From Paramecium pentaurelia (taxonomy: Eukaryota > Ciliophora > Oligohymenophorea > Peniculida > Parameciidae): a DNA stretch of 64,000 nucleotides. Shown here in pieces: positions 52,109 through 63,462 of this stretch. Position numbers and translations under genes: made by a program. The stretch lies in NCBI GenBank assembly GCA_905183005.1, contig CAJJDO010000074.1, forward strand, positions 186,001 through 250,000, given 5' to 3'. Each line of letters opens with the position of its first letter. Position 1 is the first letter of the stretch. The notes under the pieces are model-generated. The model saw nothing but the letters and a program-made list of their open reading frames with translations, ran no database searches and had not been told where the DNA came from.

Positions 52109-55100
52109 ATGAGAAGTTAAGACAATTCAAAATTAAATATAAGTGTTCAAATCAAAGAGAACAGTTTTATTAAAGGACGTAAATTAGACTCTTACTCTAA
52201 TACTCCTTTAGTGATTAACTCTCGAGAACATCCTTAATATGGGAATATAATTAAGCAAGAAGAAAATGATATAATGTTAGGTAATTTGATCAATCGTCCA
52301 ACAAAAGCCAAAACAAAAAAGAAAAAAAAGAAGAAAACATTAAATACTAAACTTAGCGCTCCTGTGACTAAAGCATCATAAGAAAAGCTTGAAAAACCTT
52401 CAAAACCTAAAAAAGCTATGAATACTAGTATGAATAAGCTTTAAAAATAAAAAAAGGTTCATACTTCCCCTTTATTTAATTGGGGAGTCAATTAGGAGAG
52501 ATTAAAAAATTATATTTTAAATGAATAAATGAAATAGAGAAATGTTTAAGAAACAATGTTAAAAAGAGTGAATAAAACTGATATAGATATAAAATAAAGA
52601 AGAGATCAATTAGGAGTTTCATTTTTAAATAATATATCAATAGATAAATTTATAAAAAAGAAAAGTAAAAAATTATTGTTGATATCATTTAGAATTAAAT
52701 AAATCAATGACTCCAACCAAAAAAGATCCAAATAAACCAAAATAACAAATCAACTAAGAAGAAATTAGAAAATACAAAGAATTCAAATAAAAAATGATTA
52801 TGATAGAAAAATAAGAATAGAAAAAGAAATAATATGAAAGACAATTCAAAATTTATCAAAATTTATAAAATCTTAATGAATATATAAGATCAAGAAATAG
52901 AAGTCTTTCTGTTGGAGATACAAAATAAAGAAGAAAGAATAGAACTGCATCTACTTATGGAATAATTTATGAAGATTAAAAAGAGAATCTTATATCAGAT
53001 CGTTATGAATAAAAGAAAAAGAGAAAAGTGTTATGTCAATTTAAAAATTAATCAGATAAATCTAAGTTAGTATAATCATCAAATCATGAATCCATGAGAT
53101 AACCTTGCTCATCAATATATTAATATATGAGCAATTCAAGTAGTGCAAACATACCTAATGAGAGTGATCCTGAATAAGATTTTGCTAATTTTGATAATAG
53201 TTTTTATAGTTAAAAACTCATAACATTAGGAGAAGACAAAGATGAAATGTTGAGTTCATAAAGAGATTGGGATGAATAGGATATCAAAGAAATTGAAGAG
53301 ATTAGATCTATTGAATAAGCTGCTAGTAAATATAGTGAAAAAAGATAAAGATCTCAAACTGATGAACAAGCAGCTATAAAAATATAAAAAGTTTGGAGAA
53401 AATATAAAACTAGATAAATTTTAAGTTATTATTAAGATTACTTTAAAAAAGAAGAAGAATAGGAAGAATTTAATTTAAATGATCTACATTAAAGTTAAAT
53501 ACAAGAATTAATAAAAATGGGTTATATAAGGGTTGATTCAAAAGGAAAAATATAATTAATTGAGCAGAAGTTAAGTGAAAGATCTTCTAATTCTTCAATA
53601 AAAAATAAGAATAAAAAAACAAAAAATCTTAAAGAAGAAGTTCCTAAGGCACAAAAATAAGTGTTTGATGTTACTTATCAAGATTATATAGAAGGTTTTA
53701 GTGATTCAAATGAAAGTGAAGGAAAAAAAACTACAGAAAAGAAATAATTCTTATCAGCTATTTCTGAATAGTAAGAAATGGAAAATTGTAGAGAAAGTAC
53801 TGAAAAAAATTCATTAAATATGAATTAATAAATAACATTCAAAAAGAAAAAGAGATTATCAATTGATGTTGATGAAATTGAGAAAGAATATTAAAATTAA
53901 TAATAAGTAGAAATAGGAGAAATTAGATGTGCTATAGGATCTGAGTCTTTAATAAAAAGTTTATCTTAAGAAGATTAAACATTTAATTAAGAGAAAAGCA
54001 TTTTCGAATAATCTTCATTTTAAGATTTTGTTTAAGTTAAATTCAAAGAATTCATGTCAAGAGATAAAATGGATGAATTAATATCCATGAGAGAAAAGAT
54101 TCTAGAAGAGAGGCATAAATAATAAATAAAAACAATAAATGAAGCATATTAAAATAAATAAATTTCTCCTAAAACTTATGATTAATAGAATAGAAAACTT
54201 GAAAAATGGGTTAATAAACAAAGAAAGGAGTTAGAAAATAAAAAAACTGAAATTATTAAAGGTTAATAAAGCATTTATGAGACTGTTATGAAGACATAAA
54301 GAGATATTCTATTTATGAAATAAATATCATAATCTAATTCTCAATCTTACATTAAAATTATTGATAGTTTTAGTTAAGAATCTGTTTTATATTCAGAATA
54401 ATCATTAAGAAATAGTATTATAGATATACAAAATTAAAATTTTTAATAATTTTAATAATAGTTTCCATAAAAATCATCTTTACTTAGTGATGAAGATTTA
54501 AGTAAATCATAAAATTTTGATGATGAAGTTATTTTTAAAAATAACTCAAGTCCATCTCATTAATAATTTGCAGATTATGAACCAGAACCATTCAATCTGC
54601 ATTAATTAGCATAATCATAAGTTTTAAGAGTTTCAGATATTGTAAGAGATTAATCTACTATGTCTGATAAGTAAGCAGAATCATATTCTATTCTAATTTC
54701 AAATATGTTGATAGTTTAAGAAATATAATTATTATGTTAAGAACTTGGCAGACATGATATTGATATATTTGAATTAGTTACTAAAGCTTAAATTAATAGA
54801 CCTTCATCATAACTATAAACTTCTTATGGAACAAATTAAACTAGAGGATTTAAAACAGGAATCCCTTAAGTAAAGACTTATTTAACTCATTTAACAGAAT
54901 TTATGATTTGTAATTATAAGGATGAGGTGTTAGCTAAATTAAATGTTCCTTTGGGACCATCATCAAAAGACATGTTAAGATTTTTACATCCTATTTCTGA
55001 TTCAACAATTGTCTCTGATGAGGAAAGTAATTCAAATGATAATTACTTATAAAATATAATTATGACAGCTGAATTATTCGGAACTTTTGAAAGATTTTTA

Positions 55101-55605
55101 ATAAATGAATAAATTTTGAAAGTTCAATCTTCTTAATTACTAGAGTTGGAACATATTCACAATAAAGCAATTTTCGATGCTTTGAATGAAGCATTAGATT
55201 ATCACAGACCATATGGAATGGCAGGATAACCTTATGCTTGGAAATCTGATCCTGCTAGATTATAATTTCGAAAAAAAACTTTAGAGGAAATGCCAAATAT
55301 AATTAAATCTAGTTAAGATAAAGTATTAGAGTGGTGTCATTATTTGGCTGGTTTTTTGATTGATAAAGAAGATTGTCCATATCCAAAAATTTTGATGTTT
55401 GATCAAGAATGTTTAGCTTAAATAAAAGAAGATAGAATGATTAGAATGCTATCTGCAGAGGTATTATTTTATAATAAATATATAGGCTATTGAAAATGAA
55501 GATAAATGGATAAGTTATGATGAAGAAATTACAGTAGTTGCAATAGACTTATCTGATATGATTTTTGATCATTTACTAGAAGAATTACTTTAAGAAATTA
55601 ATTGA
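52109..55605 (+). CDS. IQ-motif protein with CEP350/TRM-like (DUF4378-like) C-terminus (1147 aa)
   Basis: Long, mostly disordered, Lys/Gln-rich protein. An IQ calmodulin-binding motif lies near residue 425 (AAIKIQKVWRKYKTRQIL). The last about 190 residues look like an ordered domain: LELEHIHNKAIFDALNEALD, RPYGMAGQPYAWKSDP, KVLEWCHYLAGFLID and finally EDKWISYDEEITVVAIDLSD MIFDHLLEELLQEIN. This order and the last motif resemble the DUF4378/TRM end of plant TRM and animal CEP350 proteins, which bind FOP/TON1 at centrosomes or the cortical array. Two introns (52665-52692, 55461-55485); the second gives the true C-terminus. A basal-body role is inferred only from this resemblance. Confidence 0.75.
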
Positions 55606-55655
55606 TTGTAATTATTGTTTTTTAAATAATTAATTAGTACAAAAAGAATATATAT

Positions 55656-58451
55656 TCATATTTCTTATTTTAATATTTTTTTTATATTTCTCCAATTTAT
55701 GCTTTGTTCAGTAGATAATTTAACTAATTTCTGAAATTTTTAATTATATTTCATTAAATTACTACTAAAAATTCCTTCTTAATTTATAAAATCCTATAAA
55801 ATACTAGTATCTCCTTATTCTAAATGATCTAAAATCCATTCCTCTTGTAAAGTTGAGTATATTTCACTATCCTTTTACATTGAATCTGAACATTCAATCA
55901 AAATATACCTTAAATCTATATTATCCTCATTATCTTATCCCATTTGCAAATGTTCAAAATATTATTTTAATTTATTGAAATTTACTTAATTTAATTGAAT
56001 TTATTTCATCTTCCTGTATATTTAATGTTTGCAAATGAATCTTTATAATTAACTTGTATTATCCTATCCTAAAAATTCTAAAATTATTTAACAATTTTCT
56101 TCATTGAATTATATTTGAGTCAATGAAATCTCCAATTCTGCTATAACAATTATCCTATCTAGAAGTTTAGTTATATATGATATATATGATTTAAGACTAA
56201 TATGACTCAAATCCAATTAAAGATCATGCCATTTTTTACAACCTTTGCTATTAAATTTTGCAAGCTAAAAGAATAAGGGGCTAAATTTATTCTTAGTCAA
56301 AAACTATAAATATTAAGAATAGTTAATTGTTGGATGATTATTAAATAATTATGATAAAGCAGACCTAAATTTTTCAAATTATTCAAAGAAAATCCAAATC
56401 CATTACAATAAACGTATTTATTATTCCTTCATATTATAAAGTGAGGGATTTTTAATTTCAGAAATGATTTTAATGTTTTTTTATATAAATTCCATTAATT
56501 ATGACAAAACACTTGTATTGTTAATTTTTGTAATATCTAAGAAATCATCTAAAATTAGATTATAATTTGTTGTTATTATAGATTTCATTGATACTTGAAG
56601 TTAAACAATATCTACCTCAAATTATAATAAATCATCAAATTAAGTTTTTATTTCATTAAAATTTCCACTAATTCTTTTATTGCTTAATTGTCTAATACTA
56701 GGTTATAGAGTTTAAAGTGATCTTAAATACTGATATTATTCATCATTAGATTATGGATTAATTGAATTTTCCAAGAATTAATTGATGTCAGATATTATAC
56801 TCTATTATTTTGGGTGTATTTCATTATAACATTTTTAAAATTGAGAATAAAAATTTTCAAACTCTTTTTATGCTTTAAAATCCTTAATTTCTAAATATGG
56901 ATTTAATTAAGGTTATAAATCCTTAATTAATTCTAATTATATTTCAATAAGCTTTTTAAATACTGAAATCAATTTTGTTAAATATTGATTTTGGTGTTTA
57001 ATATTTAATAAATATTAAATAATAATTTTTAAATGTTATTTCTTTTAGCTTAGTTCAGTATATAGATTGATTAAATAAAGCCAAGATTCTTTTTTTAAAT
57101 CTTATTTTAACTTTGCTAATACATCATTGAATAATTTAATATAATCTATTGAAATATAATGTTTAAATGTTTTAACATAATCTAATAATATTGATTACAA
57201 ATTCTTTGCTGTTTTTATATCAAATTACATTTAATCAAACTCTAATAAACATTTATTATAAACCTTATGTCTCAGAACATGGAAATATTGATAATTATTG
57301 ATATTTAGCATATTGAATTATTTTTAGTAAGCTTTTGCTAACTTTAAATTATTTCCTGATTTAATAACCAACTATTGTCCAGTCAATTAACTTTCTATGT
57401 ATAAATAAAATTCTGTAATACAATCCAAATTCTTAGCTTATTCTAATAAATATTTCATCCTATCAATAATAGACAAAGATAATCGAATTTCTTCAGTAAT
57501 TTATGTATAATGTAAAATCTAGGAGCTCAATTCTTGTTAAAAGTGATAAAAATAGATTGTAGCAATGCTCTCTAACCTTATCATTTATTAAGATTTTTAT
57601 GATTCAAATTAGGGATACTTTTGAATAAGTTAAATCAAACCTTAACAAACTTATTTATATTAATGATAATTTTAGCTTATATGCATTAATCTTTTTTTTT
57701 CTGATATTGTTTACTCAAATTCCTTTGCATGCATTTCAATCGAGGAATAAATTTAAAGTGATAATGATGTGAACTCAGCCTCAGAGGTTTCATTTGATGA
57801 ATGTCCAATAGTTTGATCAAGTTAATTTTGTTCTTAATGATGAATTTATTACTATTAAACTGAAACTGACATAACTCTTTCAAATGTTGATGCTTCCATC
57901 AATATATCTCTTAATTCTAATTAAATAGATTCAAGTTAATTGAAATTGTATTTTATTGATCTATTGAGTTCAGAATATCTAGAAACATTATTAGATTATT
58001 TAATTTCATTTATGAGATGATTCATTTATTCAATACATCTTTATTTGTTAGATTTCATTTTTGTATGTTTTTCAATAATTGATTAGACTATACGAGCATC
58101 TGACTTTAACTTAATTCTTAATTTTTCTCCTTCTATTTCAAGTTATTCATAGAATTATTATTAACTAGTTGAATTTGACTAACTATTTTCTAATTTCATA
58201 TTGATTTGTTATGGTTATCGAAATAATATTAGAAACTACTCTAGATCATTAGGAGAAAAAGATTAACGTTCATTTTATACCTATTTTGATAACTCTAATT
58301 AATTTGAATTGCCTAATTGACTGTTTTATAACAGATTCTAATAAATTATTGATTATTCAAGAATCTTAGGAACTTATGGAGATTCAATTGTATTTAAATA
58401 TGGATTAGGAGCGGTGTTTTCAAATATCTTTTTCTTGTGGTTGATGCTCAT
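55656..58451 (-). CDS. Large helical protein, unknown (931 aa)
   Basis: One uninterrupted exon of 932 codons in the ciliate code, an unusually long intronless gene for this window. The start MSINHKKKIFENTAPNPYLN lies 252 bp upstream of a second in-frame ATG; the sequence between is clearly coding (SQLGNSNQLELSKQVQNE). The protein is almost all helical, with alternating Leu and Gln/Lys, and has no signal peptide or membrane helix. I recognise no domain. It converges with the 52109-55605 gene after 50 bp. Confidence 0.75.
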
Positions 58452-58813
58452 TCAATTTATTTAAAAAATAAATATAATTATGTAAAAATTAACAGACTAT
58501 TTTATTTACAAAATATATTATTAGTCAAAATTAGAGATTTTGTTGAATTAGATAAAGTGCAAAAAAAAGAGGAACTTGATTAAATCTTTAAAAATATACT
58601 TTTTGATAATAGAAATTTATTAAATTTCTTATTATATTTTAGAGTATGCATGTTTAATGGTATAAAAAATTTGGAATTCATTAATTTAAAGGATTTTGTA
58701 AATGTATCCTTCTTGAAAATTTTATGACCAATCATTAATTATAAAAAAAGCACTGCATCTATCCTATTTCAAAGAAAATAAAGAATTATTAAAAATGAAA
58801 AAGATAATATATT
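58452..58813. other. Divergent spacer upstream of Dr1
   Basis: No gene seen. AT-rich, with T runs near 58530-58620. It separates the start of the large helical gene from the Dr1 start and should contain both promoters. Confidence 0.5.
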
Positions 58814-59328
58814 ATGGAATAGCTCCCAAAAGGTATTATCTTTTTATCATCTTAGCGACCGTACAATAATTCATCAAATCAACAACAAGTGGGGATATGA
58901 AATGTTCTAATGAGTTTGTGACATAAGTCATGTCAATGGCTAGGGAATATATCTAATTGGTTTCTGATTAAGCTAATACTATATGTTTAGAAAATGGAAA
59001 AAAAACAATATCAGGAGAATTTTTTTATAAGGCCATTTAAAAATTAAGGTTAGAAGGTTAAATTCCAATTCTAAAGGAAATAGAAGAAGAAATCAAAGAG
59101 GAAGTTAATGTAAAGTTTTGATGCTATATAAAGGTTAAAAATTAAAATAAAGCAAGATTTCAAGATGAGGAGCATTTAAAGCAGTTAGAGGAATAATAAA
59201 AAGAATTATATGAGAAAGCAAAATTGGAGAACAGCAAACGTTAAATTGATGAAGAAGACCATAATAAACCTAGAAAAGCATTAAATTTACAATTTGAATA
59301 AGAAGAAGGGGAGGAGGATCCTTAATGA
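58814..59328 (+). CDS. DR1: Negative cofactor 2 beta / Dr1 (155 aa)
   Basis: Histone-fold transcription repressor that, with NC2-alpha, binds TBP on DNA and blocks TFIIB entry. The start MEQLPKATVQQFIKS is the Dr1 N-terminus, followed by the fold SMAREYIQLVSDQANTICLE, then ENGKKTISGEFFYKAIQKL and EIEEEIKEEVN. The C-terminal LEEQQKELYEKAK matches the QQQELF region of Dr1. An upstream ATG at 58797 is in another frame after splicing. Introns at 58833-58855 and 59110-59133. An acidic end EQEEGEEDPQ is present. NF-YB is the main alternative, but the tail favours Dr1. Confidence 0.88.
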
Positions 59329-59370
59329 AAAATTTATTATAAAAACAACAAAGTATAGTTTATCTTCTAT

Positions 59371-60173
59371 TCAATGCATCTAATGATGATAGGTGCTTTG
59401 GGCTAAAGAGGAAAGACCATCTTCATTAATTTCCATAATTTCTATTATGATATAATATGATACCACTCATATTTAATGGAGGTGAATTATCATGAATGTA
59501 TTACTAACGAACTTCTTTTATTTCTTATTAATAATTTTTTAATAATTAAGGCAAATCATTTTTATGAGAAGTCATCGAGAAATCTTATGCACATTTTGGT
59601 TATTGTTTAAGAAATTCTGGCTTTTATTATTTATAATGTTATTCTCTAATATTATTTTATTTCTACATTAAAAAATCTATTACTTAAGTTAATTCAGTAT
59701 TTGCCCAATTGAATTCTTAACCTTGATTAGGACTTCTTCCTTTTGATTATTAATTTTTTTTTTCAGTTGATGAATTTATTTTGTTTGCAATTCTAAATTA
59801 TTATTTTTCTGGTCTTTTAGGAATGACAATTATTTTCTTTTCTGATTAAGCTATTGGTTAATTTTAAATTAATTTAACAGGACTTGGGTTCTTTTTTTCA
59901 TAAAATATGGAATTATACATTATGCTAAAATAGTTTTTATTGATTTGGTGTAAGGCTTCGAATTTTAATAACTTTGATGTCTTAATTTTAATGTATTTCT
60001 TATTGATTTTTTCTTTAATTTTGATGTTATGATAAAGTTGCCTTTCTAGGTGGTAAAGGTGATTTAATGATGGGAGCTAATTTGCCAGAGTTTGGCCTAA
60101 AAGGGATTTCAGGATTTTAACTTTTAACAATAGATTAATCGAATTCAATCTTTTGTGTATATTTTCTTTTCAT
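59371..60173 (-). CDS. Basic, Pro/Gln-rich protein, unknown (250 aa)
   Basis: Mostly disordered and basic: MKRKYTQKIEFDQSIVKSQN, then KLAPIIKSPLPPRKATL and KKIIVIPKRPEKQQFRIANK. Short conserved-looking phrases at the C-terminus (NWANTELTQVIDFLMQKQ; IMEINEDGLSSLAQSTY) suggest a helical binding segment. Introns at 59891-59918 (28 nt) and, near 59420-59445, a 22-nt one that restores the frame to the final TGA; both are needed to reach 251 codons. No family is recognised. The gene converges with Dr1 (42 bp). Confidence 0.65.
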
Positions 60174-60657
60174 TATCATATTTTGGATTAATAACAAAAT
60201 GAATTATATATTATGGATATACATTTTATTAGGAAGAATTATGATATTCAGATATGGTTATTAATATTAAAAATATTTAATGATTATCTGGATGATATAG
60301 ATAAGAAGTATATTATAATTCAAATATTAGAATTATCATATTTTTTCTAAACTTAAAAGATTAAAGAAAGGACAGTATATTTAATTAAGTATTTTAATTT
60401 ACATTATGCATGAATTATAGTTTTTTAAGTAATTCAATCTTCTATTTAAATTTGATTAGAATATAAAAGGTGAATCTAGTTTACAATGTAAAAATCTTGA
60501 TGGAGAACAATTAAGTTAATTATTTTTGCTTATAGATTTATGAGTTATTATGTGATTGAGTAATAGTGAACTTATAATTATGATGGTTTTTTTGGTTATA
60601 GAGTTATTTATTGAATTTTGGATTGAAATTGATCATGGAAATATAAATATTAATTAT
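60174..60657. other. Spacer with possible remnant of a cyclic-nucleotide-binding gene
   Basis: A plus-strand piece of about 70 codons (about 60350-60541) reads KLKRLKKGQYIQL, MHELQFFKQFN and KGESSLQCKNLDGEQLSQLF, in one frame and ending in TGA. The pattern resembles the start of a cNMP-binding domain, but it is weak and lacks a start codon. The rest shows nothing. It lies just upstream of the PKA gene. Confidence 0.25.
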
Positions 60658-61768
60658 ATGGAAACTAAAAAAGTGAAATTAGGGGAATATGACATAATGA
60701 ATACTTTAGGAACAGGTTCATTTGGTCGTGTGAGGTTAGCTAAGCAAAAATCTAATAATAAATATGTGGCTTTGAAGATGTTAAAGAAAATAGAAATATT
60801 ACGACTTAAATAGGTTGATCATATAATTAGTGAGTTCAATATTTTAAAATAGATCAAACATCCTTTTTTGGTATGTTTTACAATTGATTATAATAGATTG
60901 AAATGAGTGGATACACTTAAGACGAACGATACTTATATTTTGTTTTAGAATATATCTAAGGAGGTGAACTATTTACATATTTAAGAAATGCTGGGACTGT
61001 TCAAAATGAAGAAGCATAGTAAATGATTATTTATAGGAATAGGTTCTACTCAGCTTAAGTTGTTCTAATGTTTGAGTATCTTCACACTAAGAACATTGTC
61101 TATAGAGACTTGAAACCAGAGAATTTATTGGTCTAGTCAGATGGATATTTAAAGTTGACAGACTTTGGTTTTGCTAAAGTGGTTGAAGACAGAACTTATA
61201 CATTATGTGGAACACCAGAATACTTAGCACCAGAAATCTTATTAAACAAGGGTAAACTAATTCTCAATCTAAGGACATAGTAAACCAGTTGATTGGTGGT
61301 GTTTAGGAATCTTCATTTATGAAATGCTTGCAGGTATTTGTATTATACTTGAACTCACAAAGGAATTGATCCATTTAACGATGAAGATCCAATGGCTATC
61401 TATTAGAAAATATTGAAGGGCAAAGTTAAGTTCCCACGTAATTTTGATAAGTAAGTTTATAATTCAACTTAAATAAGTGAAGCAAAAAGTTTAGTTAAAC
61501 ATTTATTAGAATAAGATGTTACTAAACGATTTGGGAATCTTAAAAATGGAGTAGATGATATAAAATCACATAAGTGGTATGAAACACTAAATTGGAAAGA
61601 TATTATCAATAAAAAAATTAAGCCTTAATATATACCTGTTATTCAGTAAGATAAAATCATAGAATATATAGATCTGATTATGATACTTCCAATTTTGCTA
61701 CTTATCCAGACAGTACTGAATTACCTGATGCTGTTAAACCATAAGATGATCCATTCAAAGATTGGTGA
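60658..61768 (+). CDS. cAMP-dependent protein kinase catalytic subunit (318 aa)
   Basis: AGC-family Ser/Thr kinase. The Gly loop reads GTGSFGRV, the ATP-lysine is in VALKML, the catalytic loop is YRDLKPENLL, then DFGFAK and the activation segment RTYTLCGTPEYLAPEI (with the phosphorylated Thr before LCGTPE). The substrate region includes DWWCLGIFIYEMLAG and the C-lobe ends in KRFGNLKNGVDDIKSHKW. Six introns of 22-29 nt; splicing is required to give 319 codons. The tail ends DDPFKDW, where mammalian PKA has FTEF. It begins METKKVKLGEY and so lacks the myristoylation Gly. In Paramecium PKA controls ciliary beating and speed. Confidence 0.92.
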
Positions 61769-61923
61769 ATTAACAAATGTTAAAATATTATTAATTAATA
61801 AATTCTTCTCTCTCAAATTTATCTCAACTCTTCCTATCTAATTCGAATACATTAATAAATAAATAAGAATATTATTTTAAAACCCCAAAATGCTGTTTTT
61901 ACTAATAACTTTATTAGTTATAG

Positions 61924-62810
61924 TCAATAACTTCCAGACCAAAAAGCAACTTATTTCTTGAAAACGATGATAATCTATTCTATTATGGCATTTTCATCAT
62001 CTCTATTTGATTTAGCTTCAGAATAATTAGCTCTCTTGACTTCTAAGTCTGCTTAAGTTTATTCAAGAGCATTTTGAGAATCTTGTAAAAGGATCTTTGA
62101 TTTTATTTATTAAGACAAGGCTTCTTAAATTTACTAATCAATTAAAATTTAATTCTTACAGTTGCCAAAGGGTCAGCATATATTTGCTTTCTTTCATTTT
62201 CAACTTGTAAGAATTTGACTTCAGCCTTATTTAATGAAACCCATCAGTCAATTCCCATGAAGATTTAATTTCCTTTACTTCAAGTGATTCAAGAATTCCA
62301 GCCAATGTAGCTTCTGTGCTTACTCTCTTCTACTTATTTGGATTAAGCCATAGATAACAATGTTTTAACGTCATTTTCTTTAAAAAGATTACTATATGCT
62401 TTAAGTTTTTCAGCAACAGTTGTAACTTTGTCTTAAACTAATTCAAATGAATCATTATTTATGATATAATCAGCAATATCTTGTTTAGGTATTCTAAAAC
62501 TTCAAGAGCTTCTCTATTTTAGTTGAATGATTTGATATTTATCAATTATTCAATTATTCTATTTATATAAAATTAAACTACTATGCTCCAATCTATGTAT
62601 CAGTTTTATTTTTTAATGAGCTGCAAATTAAGCATCTTTATTTAATTATACTTGATCACTCAAATATACCAAATATTATATCAATAGCATCTATTGCTTT
62701 TGTACCTGTTTAAATAAGGCCATTATTTAATCATGTGTTGATGTTGAAGGAGGTATACTCTCTAATAACAATATAGTAAGAGTAACCTTTATTATATTAA
62801 AATTAATTAA
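61924..62810 (-). pseudogene. Decayed trichocyst-matrix-protein-like gene
   Basis: Trichocyst matrix proteins build the crystalline core of the exocytotic trichocysts of Paramecium. Pieces of the family pattern are present in order: a hydrophobic start (KVTLTILLLE), TGTKAIDAIDIIFG, NREALEVLEYLN, then the helical ILESLEVKEIKSSWELT and AEVKFLQVENERKQI. The end is SEAKSNRDDENAIIEQIII. One 26-nt intron (62139-62164, approximately) still reads as expected, but at least three frame changes lie where no intron fits, and no start ATG remains. The stop TGA is at 61924. Confidence 0.6.
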
Positions 62811-63462
62811 AAAAATAGAATAATAATATTGTAATTAATTCTTAAAAACTTATAAAATATATGATTATCTATTTTGCAAATACTTTAAATTGTCTCCATA
62901 AAAATCTATTAATCATCCTTAATTTCTAAATCTTTATAGTAAATATAAAAAATAATCAAATTGAAAAAATTAATTGACAGATATTCTTATATTTTTTGTA
63001 CATTAATTCTTTAAATTATCATTTTATAAAAATTATGATATTTAAATGCAAAGATATATATATATATATATAAGAATCACTAATCTACTCTTTCATATAA
63101 AAACATCTTCAATTATTTTTCCAGCTTCCATACTTCAGATTTATTAATTAACTTAAGAAATATTAATGTTTTTTTCATATTCAAGACAAAATTTGAATTG
63201 ATTGTAAAACATTATTACTTAGTTAATAACTGATTAATTAGATTTATTTTTATGTGAAATAGAAATTAAAAAATATTAAATGAATTCATGTTACCTAGAT
63301 TTTAGACTTTTAATTATATCTAAATAGGATTTTAATTTATTATTTACTATTTTATTTTTGCAGATTATTCAACATGATACAATTCTAATTATTATAAGTT
63401 ATTAATAATAATTTATACATTTTGTAATTTGTTATATTTTTTGTAGTATATTATTTATAATT
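62811..63462. other. AT-rich spacer before the PX gene
   Basis: No gene recognised. The sequence contains a short TA repeat (63056-63071) and long A/T runs. No RNA gene or repeat family identified. Confidence 0.45.

Noticed and set aside
57686..57883. Minus-strand 65-codon ORF
   Set aside because: Out-of-frame shadow within the 931-residue gene.
58199..58199. Later start for the large helical gene
   Set aside because: The 84 codons upstream are open and clearly coding, with an earlier ATG at 58451.
63056..63071. TA repeat as a possible replication or telomere feature
   Set aside because: Short simple repeat in an AT-rich genome; no telomeric hexamers or other signals nearby.
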